Made by a program: the position numbers and the translations under genes. A stretch of 6,486 nucleotides of DNA, taken from assembly GCA_964408165.1 (NCBI GenBank), contig CAYOYH010000041.1, forward strand, positions 1 to 6,486. Direction: 5' to 3'. This stretch comes from CAYOYH01 sp964408165 (GTDB taxonomy: Bacteria > Patescibacteriota > Saccharimonadia > Saccharimonadales > CAYOYH01). The notes beneath the pieces are model-generated. The model was not told where the DNA came from, did no database searches, and saw only the letters and a program-made list of their open reading frames with translations. Positions 1 to 5,791 of the stretch are shown here, piece by piece (position 1 is the stretch's first letter; each line of letters opens with the position of its first letter).

Positions 1-17
1 GTCCATTCTTGACTCAT
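1..17 (-). CDS. atpD: ATP synthase F1 beta subunit, 5' end only
   Basis: Only the first five codons are visible (ATG at 17-15, reading M-S-Q-E-W) before the window edge. A consensus AGGAGG lies on the minus strand at 29-24, six bases before the ATG, and the gene starts 29 bases after the atpG stop. Identity is inferred from position: in bacterial atp operons the gene after atpG is almost always atpD, the catalytic beta subunit. The five residues themselves carry no diagnostic motif, so the call rests on synteny and the strong ribosome site. Confidence 0.8.
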
Positions 18-23
18 CTGAAA

Positions 24-29
24 CCTCCT
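24..29 (-). promoter_or_regulatory. Shine-Dalgarno of atpD
   Basis: Minus-strand AGGAGG, six bases before the ATG at 17-15. It is the only evidence in the window that fixes the start of the downstream beta-subunit gene, of which just five codons are visible. It is a full consensus site, as expected for a subunit needed in three copies per complex. Confidence 0.8.
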
Positions 30-46
30 GATTATTATAAATTTCC

Positions 47-913
47 TCACGATATCGCCTCCGCACCGCTACTTATTTCTGCCAGTTCCTGGGTAATGGC
101 TGCCTGCCGAGCGCTGTTAAACATCAATGTCAAATCGTCTATCAAATCCGAAGCGTTATCCGAAGCGCTTTTCATGGCCATCATCCTCATGCTATGCTCC
201 GAAGCCTGTGATTCTAAAAGTGCTTGATAGAGTTGAACTTTGATGAGGCGAGGCACTATGGCTTTGACTACTTTCTCCGGTGTTGGCTCAAAGTCTACAT
301 TCTCTAAATCCTCGGGGCTCCGAGCTTCCTCGAAGTGGGCCGGCAATATAGTCTGAACCCGCACTTGCTGGCTCATAGAAGAAATGTAATCGGTGAACAG
401 AATGTCCACTTTGTCGGTGTCTTCATCCAGAAAGCTGGTAGTAACCGTGTCCAAAATAGGCTGAATATCCGAGCTTGTTGAGCGATCCGGAAAGTCTTCG
501 TAAACGCCAACAATTTCCAGACCTTTGAGCTTGAACCCAAATCTAGCGGCTTGGCGCCCGATGAAAATAGCCTTAGTACTAACATTATTGCTAGCATCTT
601 CCTTTAGCTCCGCCGTCAAAGCCCTCATGATGTGGCTGTTGTACGCGCCAGCCAGTCCGCGATCGCCACTGATGACAATGAGCATCCTGTTGGTAATTGT
701 TCGCTCACTAAATAATGGCTCTTTTGAGGTATCGGTTAGCTTCACTAGGCGAGTCAGAAGTTCACGAGCGGTGTTGCGATAAGCCCGGCTTCTGAGTGTG
801 GCCTCCTGCGCTCGGCGCATCTTAGAGGCAGCCACTAGCTCCATGGCTTTGGTAATTTTCTGCGTAGAACTGACTGATTTAATTCGACGCTTGACCTGCT
901 GAGTTGATGCCAT
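47..913 (-). CDS. atpG: ATP synthase F1 gamma subunit
   Basis: Encodes 288 residues, the normal length for the gamma subunit, the central shaft that rotates inside the alpha3beta3 head and couples proton flow through the c ring to ATP synthesis. The N-terminal helix has the family pattern ITKAMELVAASKMRRAQ (about 20-36). The middle Rossmann-like domain starts at SGDRGLAGAYN (82-92). The C-terminal helix carries EHSMRMMAMKSASDNA (239-254) and ends ELAEISSGAEAIS. I chose the ATG at 913 because family homology begins there and an AGAGG lies about eight bases upstream. The frame stays open for another 63 codons, but those come from the repeat-filled gap and start with a TTG lacking a ribosome site. 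It lies 201 bases after atpA, much farther than other neighbours in this operon. Stop is TGA. Confidence 0.97.
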   Translation of the reverse strand: MASTQQVKRRIKSVSSTQKITKAMELVAASKMRRAQEATLRSRAYRNTARELLTRLVKLTDTSKEPLFSERTITNRMLIVISGDRGLAGAYNSHIMRALTAELKEDASNNVSTKAIFIGRQAARFGFKLKGLEIVGVYEDFPDRSTSSDIQPILDTVTTSFLDEDTDKVDILFTDYISSMSQQVRVQTILPAHFEEARSPEDLENVDFEPTPEKVVKAIVPRLIKVQLYQALLESQASEHSMRMMAMKSASDNASDLIDDLTLMFNSARQAAITQELAEISSGAEAIS

Positions 914-928
914 TAGGAAGCCTCTAAA

Positions 929-1089
929 GTTGGGAATTGAAAGTGGGGGAATGGTAGACAGTAGATAGCAGATGGTAGATGGCGGGACGAAGAGAGTTGG
1001 GAGTTGGGATCCGTCAGTAGGCAGAGGGAGTTGGAAGTTGGGAGCTTGGAAAATACCACAACCTCTAGCTCCAATTTTCTGTCTTCTAG
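929..1089. repeat. Degenerate heptanucleotide-phased repeat in the atpA-atpG gap
   Basis: On the plus strand the sequence falls into a continuous 7-nt register from 929 to about 1054. Fourteen consecutive units from 957 on all begin with G. Typical units are GATGGTA, GACAGTA, GGGAGTT and GAAGTTG, so the consensus is roughly G-purine-N-purine-G-T-A/T/G. After a short centre (about 1052-1064) the composition flips to pyrimidine-rich (CCTCTAG, CTCCAAT, CTTCTAG), so the end can fold back: GGAGCT near 1041 pairs with AGCTCC near 1067. Blocks of the same type occur at 5792-5833, 6143-6211, 6323-6360 and 6395-6486. It occupies nearly all of the gap between two essential operon genes. The origin is unknown; slippage or a mobile repeat are both possible. 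Confidence 0.8.
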
Positions 1090-1114
1090 CCAATTTTGCC
1101 AAGTGTAGAGCATA

Positions 1115-2692
1115 CTATTTTTCCTCAGCCTCTTTTTGCTTGTTTGCCTCAGCTTCTTTTTGCTTGGCGTAGTCGTTTGCCACATCTTGAGCTGTTTTCA
1201 AAATTAGTTTTTCGGTCTTGTCGGTAGGTTTTCCGCCCTTGTTTAGTTCGTCTATTGCCTTTTTGTGCTGAGAATGCAGGCGTGAAAATAATTCACTCAT
1301 GGCTGTTTTCACCTTGTTGAGAGGAATCTCATCGAAGGCTCCGCCAGTGCCAGCTAGGACTATCGACACTTGTTGCCAGATAGCTAGAGGGGAGTGCTGG
1401 GGCTGTTTCAAAATCTCAGTCAACCGTCGTCCGCGCTCGATGCGTTGCTTGGTGTCTTCGTCTAGATCGCTAGAGAACTGAGCAAACGCCGCTAATTCTC
1501 TAAACTGAGCCAAATCTAGCCGTAGGCTACCAGAAACACTCTTTAGCGCTTTAGTCTGAGCCGCACCGCCAACTCGCGAGACCGAAAGCCCAATATTGAC
1601 CGCTGGCCGGATGCCTTGGTTGAACAGATCTGTTTCCAAGAATATCTGCCCATCAGTTATGGAGATGACATTAGTTGGAATATAGCCAGACACATCTCCA
1701 GCTTGAGTCTCCACAATAGGCAGGGCAGTCAATGAACCGCCACCTTTAGCGTCGCTCATTTTAGCAGCTCGCTCCAAGAGCCGTGAATGCAAATAGAAAA
1801 CATCGCCAGGATAAGCTTCACGGCCGGGTGGTCGACGAAGCAGTAGCGACATCTGCCGGTAGGCCACAGCATGCTTAGACAAATCATCGTAAACAATCAA
1901 CGCATGCTGACCATTGTCTCGGAAATATTCACCCATAGCTGCACCGCAATACGGCGCCAAATACTGCAACGAAGCCGGATCGGAAGCGCTAGTAGCCACA
2001 ACAATAGTGTTATCCATAGCGCCTTCTTGGTTTAGACGCTCAATGAGCCGAGCCACCGTAGCGCTCTTTTGCCCAATAGCCACATAGATGTTTATAATTC
2101 CCGATTTTTGCTTGGTCTGGTTAATCATAGCGTCCAAAGCAATAGCCGTCTTGCCGGTTTGACGGTCGCCGATAATCAGCTCTCTCTGGCCACGACCAAT
2201 AGGAATTATGGTGTCAATGGCAGCAATACCGGTCATCATTGGTTCGTGAACGCTCTTTCTGTCCAACACACCGGGGGCTGATTGCTCAACCAAGCCTTTT
2301 TGCTTGGATCCGATAGGTCCCTTGCCATCAAGCGGATTGCCTAGCGGGTCAACAACGCGTCCAACAAGTTCCGGCCCCACTGGCACCTCTAAAACCCGTC
2401 CAGTCAGCGTAACTTTAGCGCCAGCTTTAACTAGTGTATCGGCGCCTAGTAGCACTGCGCCAATCTCATCCTCCATGAGGTTGAGTGCAAAAGCTGTAAC
2501 CTTGGAGCCGTCTGAGGCTTCGATATCCACCATCTCGGCAAAACCACATTCGCTAAGTCCGTAAATCCAGGCGATACCATCGCCAACTTTAGTCACTAAA
2601 CCAATAGTGCTACTGGTGCTAGTGGCGTTTTTGAGCTCTGAAATAGCTTCGCGCAGTTCGTTTGATAGTTCTTTGACTGAAATGTTAGACAT
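1115..2692 (-). CDS. atpA: ATP synthase F1 alpha subunit
   Basis: Encodes 525 residues, the non-catalytic nucleotide-binding subunit of the F1 head. Visible features are the N-terminal beta-barrel region (about 28-95), Walker A GDRQTGKT (175-182), the LIVYDD Walker B strand (265-270), the GYIPTNVISITDGQIFL segment (337-352) and the arginine finger R373 in VSRVGGAAQ, which reaches into the beta catalytic site. The ATG at 2692-2690 was chosen because AAGGAG lies five bases upstream and MSNISV starts the homologous part; a GTG nine codons earlier (2719) has no comparable site. It starts 16 bases after the atpH stop. The C-terminus has a charged tail made of an eight-residue duplication, KQKEAEAN then KQKEAEEK. 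Stop is TAG. Confidence 0.98.
   Translation of the reverse strand: MSNISVKELSNELREAISELKNATSTSSTIGLVTKVGDGIAWIYGLSECGFAEMVDIEASDGSKVTAFALNLMEDEIGAVLLGADTLVKAGAKVTLTGRVLEVPVGPELVGRVVDPLGNPLDGKGPIGSKQKGLVEQSAPGVLDRKSVHEPMMTGIAAIDTIIPIGRGQRELIIGDRQTGKTAIALDAMINQTKQKSGIINIYVAIGQKSATVARLIERLNQEGAMDNTIVVATSASDPASLQYLAPYCGAAMGEYFRDNGQHALIVYDDLSKHAVAYRQMSLLLRRPPGREAYPGDVFYLHSRLLERAAKMSDAKGGGSLTALPIVETQAGDVSGYIPTNVISITDGQIFLETDLFNQGIRPAVNIGLSVSRVGGAAQTKALKSVSGSLRLDLAQFRELAAFAQFSSDLDEDTKQRIERGRRLTEILKQPQHSPLAIWQQVSIVLAGTGGAFDEIPLNKVKTAMSELFSRLHSQHKKAIDELNKGGKPTDKTEKLILKTAQDVANDYAKQKEAEANKQKEAEEK
1123..1166 (-). repeat. 24-bp-period duplication at the 3' end of atpA
   Basis: On the plus strand, 1123-1142 and 1147-1166 match at 19 of 20 bases (core TCTTTTTGCTTG), giving a 24-bp period. 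In the protein this is the tandem KQKEAEAN/KQKEAEEK tail, which extends the alpha subunit beyond its conserved C-terminal helices. It looks like a recent in-frame tandem duplication and lies directly beside the heptad-repeat gap. Confidence 0.8.
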
Positions 2693-2708
2693 ATTTTCTC
2701 CTTGAAAC

Positions 2709-3083
2709 TTAGCTCGCACCGAGCATTTTTAGTTTACTGCGAACCGATAAATCAATCTCTGCACTGGGGGTGGTAGCGATAATTCCCCCAATCAGAGACT
2801 GGTCAATCGTTTCGCAAAATTTAACTGTTTTAGCGCCGGTCATTACTTTGATGATATTCTCTAGCTCTGTCTTCAGGCTTTGGCTAAGCTCATAGGCACT
2901 CACTAGCTGAACATCACTATGACCTAGGCGCTCCATTTCCAAAGCGATATCACTCATTAGCAAATCGATTTCACCTGTGCGACCTTCCTCTACCAAATAT
3001 GCCGCCAGTTGTTTAATCAATTGTTCGGCTTTTCCTTCTATGAGAAGTGGGGCGATTTTCTTTGCCAGTATCCGCCTAGTCAC
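2709..3083 (-). CDS. atpH: ATP synthase F1 delta subunit, short form
   Basis: Encodes 124 residues. The delta subunit sits on top of F1 and ties the alpha N-termini to the b-subunit stalk. The C-terminal signature is clear: ETIDQSLIGGI (91-101) followed by IDLSVRSKLKML (110-121), matching the usual 'D..LIGG......D.S...KL' pattern. The family is usually about 175-180 residues, so roughly 50 are missing, mainly from the N-terminal helical bundle that binds alpha. The start is GTG at 3083, sharing GTGA with the atpF stop, and AAGGAGG lies seven bases upstream inside atpF. Both the ribosome site and the overlap support this start, so the short length is not a mis-set start. Stop is TAA. Confidence 0.92.
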   Translation of the reverse strand: MTRRILAKKIAPLLIEGKAEQLIKQLAAYLVEEGRTGEIDLLMSDIALEMERLGHSDVQLVSAYELSQSLKTELENIIKVMTGAKTVKFCETIDQSLIGGIIATTPSAEIDLSVRSKLKMLGAS

Positions 3084-3622
3084 GATTGCACCTCCTTGAG
3101 CGCCCGCTTAATCAGCGCTTGATCTTTGTCTGAATCAATTTTCTCGCCGAGCACTGTTTCTGTGGCGCTAGCGACTAGCAATAGCAGTTCGCTTCGCAGC
3201 TCTACTTTCGCCTGTTTCACATCGGCGCCTATCTTTGCTCTGGCCTCTAGGAGCATTTTTTCTTGCTTTTTTTCGGCATCGTCTTGGGCTTCTTTGAGCA
3301 TCTCGCCGGCTTCGCTATGCGCCCTGGCAATCACCGCTTCGGCGTCTTTACGAGCTTTGGCGGCGACCTTCCTTGTTTCTTCGCCGATTTCTTCTGAGTG
3401 CTTTTCAATATCTTCGGCAGTTTTTAGACTTTCCTCTATCTTACTGTGACGCGCATCTAGAACACTGACGACTTTTTCCAGAGCAAATTTCTTAAAAATC
3501 AGATAGAGCAATACGAATGTGCCAGCTTGAAGCAACATCACTCTCCAGTCCAAGCCAAGAGCCGCAATGCCGGTAGCTTCTTCGTTCGCGAATGTAGTTA
3601 AAACACTAACTAACAGATCCAT
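3080..3622 (-). CDS. atpF: ATP synthase Fo b subunit
   Basis: Encodes 180 residues, somewhat longer than the 156 of E. coli b. This is the peripheral stalk subunit, a single-span membrane protein whose long coiled coil holds the F1 head still against rotation. A hydrophobic span lies at about 28-46 (RVMLLQAGTFVLLYLIF), followed by the typical KKF boundary and a long charged helix rich in A, E and K (about 50-150). The C-terminus (LLVASATETVLGEKID, then a short basic helix) is the delta-binding end. The ATG at 3622 has only a weak upstream AGAAGAG/GAGGA. The stop overlaps the atpH start by four bases, suggesting translational coupling of the two stalk subunits. Stop is TGA. Confidence 0.95.
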   Translation of the reverse strand: MDLLVSVLTTFANEEATGIAALGLDWRVMLLQAGTFVLLYLIFKKFALEKVVSVLDARHSKIEESLKTAEDIEKHSEEIGEETRKVAAKARKDAEAVIARAHSEAGEMLKEAQDDAEKKQEKMLLEARAKIGADVKQAKVELRSELLLLVASATETVLGEKIDSDKDQALIKRALKEVQS

Positions 3623-3659
3623 GCTCTTCTAAATATTTCCTCTCATAATTTTATCGTCT

Positions 3660-3923
3660 TTAGACAAGCAAGAAAGCGCCCAGTAGAAAGGCGAGTAGAG
3701 CAGTCACCTCAATCATCGCAGCGATGATTATGATCTGACCAGCAGCTTTCCCAGCCTCTGGGTTACGACCAAGAGCCTTCATGTAGCTAGAGCCGATCCA
3801 GCCCAAGCTGATTGCTGCCACGGCTAGCACGGTGCCGGCCATTACAGCTTTACTGATTGTTGCCTGCAACTCTGAAGCCGCTACTGCAGTTTCCGCAGCA
3901 AATATTGTCAATACTGGATCCAT
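3660..3923 (-). CDS. atpE: ATP synthase Fo c subunit (proteolipid)
   Basis: Encodes 87 residues forming a two-helix hairpin; a ring of these is the ion-driven rotor. The polar loop is GRNPEA (52-57) and the essential ion-binding carboxylate is Glu72 in helix 2 (AAMIEVTALLAF). Helix 1 (about 22-50) has alanine and valine (AVAAIS) where most families have a GxGxGxG packing motif. The position matching the Na+-ligand Gln of Na+-type rings is not Gln, and Glu72 is followed by Val rather than Ser, so the ring is probably proton-coupled; this is inference from alignment by eye. GGAGG lies six bases before the ATG, a good site as expected for the most abundant subunit. Stop is TAA. Confidence 0.96.
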   Translation of the reverse strand: MDPVLTIFAAETAVAASELQATISKAVMAGTVLAVAAISLGWIGSSYMKALGRNPEAGKAAGQIIIIAAMIEVTALLAFLLGAFLLV

Positions 3924-3978
3924 TGTTTACCTCCGCCCCTAATTAATAGTTTATGACTCTTAACTCTCCTCGAAAACA

Positions 3979-4827
3979 TCATATCCGGCTTTGCTGGGGC
4001 TTAGCAAAAGCTTTCGGGGGGTGATGTTCTTCTTCGGTTTGCTTGCCATCATCTGGGTGATGGGCTATAGCTAGCGCTAAATACGTCGCCGCTAACACAG
4101 TGAACACATAACCTTGAATTAAGGCTATCAGAATTTCGAACAAAGCAATAGGCAAAACTGTAAAAGATGCCAAGTAGGCTCCCACAAAAGCAAACACCGA
4201 AACCAAAATTTTACCCACGGCAGTGTTTAAAAAGAGCCTCAGCGACAAACTTATAGCTCTGGTGAGTTCACCGAAAACTTCGAGTATCCCTATGAACATA
4301 TTTATAGGACTAAGCGGTTTCTTTGTAAAATAATGCTCCAGATGCCCTAGAAATCCAGACTCCTTGATAGAATAATACTGAACCAGAAGTATCGCAATAA
4401 TTGCCATCGCTAAAGTACCGTTGAGGTCGGCGGTGAAGGGTCTAAAAACCGACACTCCGTCATAAGTAATACCCTTGCCAACAATCGGCAACAGCCCGGT
4501 GACATTACTAACAACAATGAAAATGAAAAATGTCCCAAAAACCGGAGTGTACTTAAGCGCTTTTTTGCGGTCATGGAATATTCCCTCCATCATGCTTATG
4601 AGTCCGTTGACAATCGCTTCGAAAATCGCCACGGCGCCACGGACCGGTTTAACAGTCGATCGTTTCGCTAAATATATTCCCACCGTAGCCAGTAAAATGG
4701 AGATGACTAAACCATACAAAATCGAATTAGTAATAGTAAAGCCCAGTACTTCAAACAGTGGCTCGGCGTTTAGTCCGACATCCGGGCCTTTGGTTTCTGC
4801 TAGTAGTTTTAAGGAATTGGCTTGCAT
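3979..4827 (-). CDS. atpB: ATP synthase Fo a subunit
   Basis: Encodes 282 residues, an integral membrane protein with five to six spans that forms the two ion half-channels beside the c ring. The essential stator arginine is Arg197 in AISLSLRLFLN, followed by Asn201; Gln238 in the last helix (IQGYVF) is also conserved. The usual RLFGN is RLFLN here. The two polar channel positions that are Glu219 and His245 in E. coli are Lys206 (AVGKILV) and Glu231 (ALFEILI). The C-terminus is a His- and Glu-rich cytoplasmic tail (about 256-282). No clear Shine-Dalgarno precedes the ATG at 4827, which is only 18 bases after the previous stop, so translation may depend on coupling. Stop is TGA. Confidence 0.95.
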   Translation of the reverse strand: MQANSLKLLAETKGPDVGLNAEPLFEVLGFTITNSILYGLVISILLATVGIYLAKRSTVKPVRGAVAIFEAIVNGLISMMEGIFHDRKKALKYTPVFGTFFIFIVVSNVTGLLPIVGKGITYDGVSVFRPFTADLNGTLAMAIIAILLVQYYSIKESGFLGHLEHYFTKKPLSPINMFIGILEVFGELTRAISLSLRLFLNTAVGKILVSVFAFVGAYLASFTVLPIALFEILIALIQGYVFTVLAATYLALAIAHHPDDGKQTEEEHHPPKAFAKPQQSRI

Positions 4828-4845
4828 ATTTTTTAAGAAGGGGTT

Positions 4846-5172
4846 TTATCCTTTTTTGAAAGTCTCCGGGAAATGTTCGTCAACATACCTATAAATAACC
4901 ACCGAAACCACTACCACCGCCAACAGTACGCCGGCAATTGAAAAAAGCGGCTCACTTCCTAGTGTGCGGTCAAGCATTATTCCGCCGATAGCAAGCACCA
5001 AAAAGGGAAGCGCCACACGCCAAGCGGTCTGTGCTAAATGCACAGCTAATCGGTCGGCAGAATTTAGCGCTGACTCAGTATTCAGCTCACTTTTGGTAGG
5101 GGTCGTATTTTTCTTTATAATTTTCCTTTTTGAAAATATACCGAGCGAAAGTATAACAGCTTGCAATGGCAT
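4846..5172 (-). CDS. AtpZ/AtpI-like ATP synthase accessory membrane protein
   Basis: Encodes up to 108 residues with two hydrophobic helices (about 53-68 and 75-95) joined by a short turn, LDRTLGSEP. The pattern G-x-x-LD-x-x-x-G-x-x-P after helix 1, plus its place as first gene before atpB, fits the AtpZ/AtpI-type family (often annotated 'F0F1-ATPase subunit 1' or putative Mg2+/Ca2+ transporter) that assists Fo assembly or ion supply. The first 40 residues are basic and polar, with no family match I can see. The start is uncertain: the ATG at 5172 has AAGGG upstream, but a strong extended -10 promoter overlaps codons 1-8, so a transcript from it would start inside the frame. No ATG follows in that frame; candidates are rare codons (ATT/ATA just after AAAAAGGAAA) or GTG at residue 44. 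Confidence 0.72.
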   Translation of the reverse strand: MPLQAVILSLGIFSKRKIIKKNTTPTKSELNTESALNSADRLAVHLAQTAWRVALPFLVLAIGGIMLDRTLGSEPLFSIAGVLLAVVVVSVVIYRYVDEHFPETFKKG

Positions 5173-5177
5173 TGCAA
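5150..5177 (-). promoter_or_regulatory. Extended -10 promoter at the head of the atp operon
   Basis: On the minus strand: TTGCAA (5177-5172) as -35, a 16-base spacer, then TGT-TATACT, where TATACT (5155-5150) differs from TATAAT at one base and is preceded by the extended-10 TG at 5158-5157. Predicted start of transcription is about 5143. It is the best promoter match upstream of the operon and points into it. It lies at and just inside the annotated start of the first gene, so either that start is wrong or another promoter lies farther upstream. Confidence 0.6.
5161..5177. promoter_or_regulatory. Perfect 17-bp palindrome over the atp promoter (candidate operator)
   Basis: TTGCAATG-G-CATTGCAA is a perfect 8-bp inverted repeat around a single base. 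It covers the -35 hexamer and most of the spacer of the predicted atp promoter and also contains the ATG at 5172-5170. The size and symmetry are typical of a dimeric repressor site, and binding there would block RNA polymerase. No regulator gene is visible in the window, so the operator role is inferred. Confidence 0.5.
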
Positions 5178-5236
5178 CCCTTACGCATTAGATGCTAAGT
5201 TCGGTTACCCAGACCTTATTATCGATTAGATAGTAA

Positions 5237-5546
5237 TTGGGTTACCTTAGCTCTCATGACCGGAGCTATGCAAAAATAATAAACGGCACAAAAACTTATT
5301 GCAAGCGTAGCAACGAACACAATATTATTGTGAGCTACAACGGAAACGCTGGTTCTGTTTGTGATAGGGCTCATTTGAGAAATATTCTTGAGAAACATAA
5401 TTTTTCGTTTCTTTTTGTTGAGTACGTAGGGTTTGGCGAAAATGACAGTACTCCGTCACGCGAACTTTTGTTTCGAAATGCGGTTTTCTTGGGTAAACCA
5501 GAATCCCGCGACAGCAGTTGTTTGGGGTCCAGAGGTTGACTCCTGA
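5237..5546 (+). pseudogene. Alpha/beta-hydrolase remnant (BEM46/YfhR-like N-terminal part)
   Basis: The translation from 5237 contains NIIVSYNGNAGS (29-40; the 'HGNAG' oxyanion strand, with Asn for His) and VEYVGFGEND-STPSRELL (61-78; the 'DYRGYGxSxGxPSE' strand). These are characteristic of BEM46/YfhR-type serine hydrolases. The frame then drifts into unrelated residues and stops at 5537-5539. Skipping one base in the T4 run at 5484-5487 restores a family-like continuation, AVSWVNQNPATAVVWG, which reaches the strand just before the nucleophile elbow but stops at 5544-5546 before any GxSxG. So there is one frameshift, and the catalytic Ser, Asp and His are all absent. The frame opens with TTG directly after a TAA and has no ribosome site, so the N-terminus is probably lost too. 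It is most likely a decayed gene. Confidence 0.75.
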
Positions 5547-5563
5547 GCTTCAAGCATTAACAT
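5536..5563 (+). promoter_or_regulatory. Candidate promoter of the 72-residue membrane protein gene
   Basis: TTGACT (5536-5541; one mismatch to TTGACA), a 16-base spacer, then TAACAT (5558-5563; four of six matches to TATAAT). The predicted transcription start is about 5570, one base before the ATG at 5571. That would give a leaderless mRNA and explains why no Shine-Dalgarno is visible. The -10 is weak, so this is tentative. Confidence 0.4.
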
Positions 5564-5571
5564 TAATGTTA
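5558..5571. promoter_or_regulatory. 14-bp perfect palindrome abutting a start codon
   Basis: TAACATTAATGTTA is a perfect 14-bp palindrome that covers the predicted -10 and ends on the A of the ATG at 5571. It occupies exactly the place where a ribosome site would be. It could be an operator or simply AT-rich chance sequence; nothing else in the window decides this. Confidence 0.35.
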
Positions 5572-5789
5572 TGGATATCCTTGAACTAATCGGCGACACC
5601 CTAACTGTAACTGGTGAAGTACTGCTAGCCTACACCGTCATCGCCGTCCACAGCAAAATACAAAGTGAACATAAAATCGACAAAAAAGTTTTCAAAGAAA
5701 TGCATCGAGAGCAGGTGATTGGAATTTTAAGCATTTTCTTGCTGGTAACCGGCTTTGTGCTCCGAGTTTTGGGGAGGCATATACTTTGA
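5571..5789 (+). CDS. Small two-helix membrane protein, function unknown
   Basis: Encodes 72 residues that I do not recognise. Two hydrophobic helices (about 5-27 and 49-67) flank a strongly charged, Lys/His-rich loop (28-48: HSKIQSEHKIDKKVFKEMHRE). By the positive-inside rule the loop would be cytoplasmic and both ends outside. The first helix carries acidic residues (E5, D9, E16), unusual for a simple anchor. There is no signal peptidase site. The amphipathic layout and regular membrane segments suggest a real gene rather than a chance frame. No Shine-Dalgarno is visible; a leaderless start is likely. It lies on the opposite strand to the atp operon, after the hydrolase remnant and before the repeat region, so context gives no functional clue. 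Confidence 0.6.
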   Translation: MDILELIGDTLTVTGEVLLAYTVIAVHSKIQSEHKIDKKVFKEMHREQVIGILSIFLLVTGFVLRVLGRHIL

Positions 5790-5791
5790 GT

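Noticed and set aside
914..1102. Sixty-three-residue N-terminal extension of the gamma subunit read through the repeat gap
   Set aside because: The frame is open but begins at TTG without a ribosome site, its residues come from heptad repeats, and gamma homology starts exactly at the ATG at 913, which has its own upstream AGAGG.
2692..2719. GTG at 2719 as the start of the alpha subunit
   Set aside because: It would overlap the atpH end and lacks a ribosome site, while the ATG at 2692 has AAGGAG five bases upstream and matches the family N-terminus.
5371..5553. Sixty-residue minus-strand frame over the hydrolase remnant
   Set aside because: It is antisense to a region with clear hydrolase motifs on the plus strand, has no ribosome site and resembles nothing I know.
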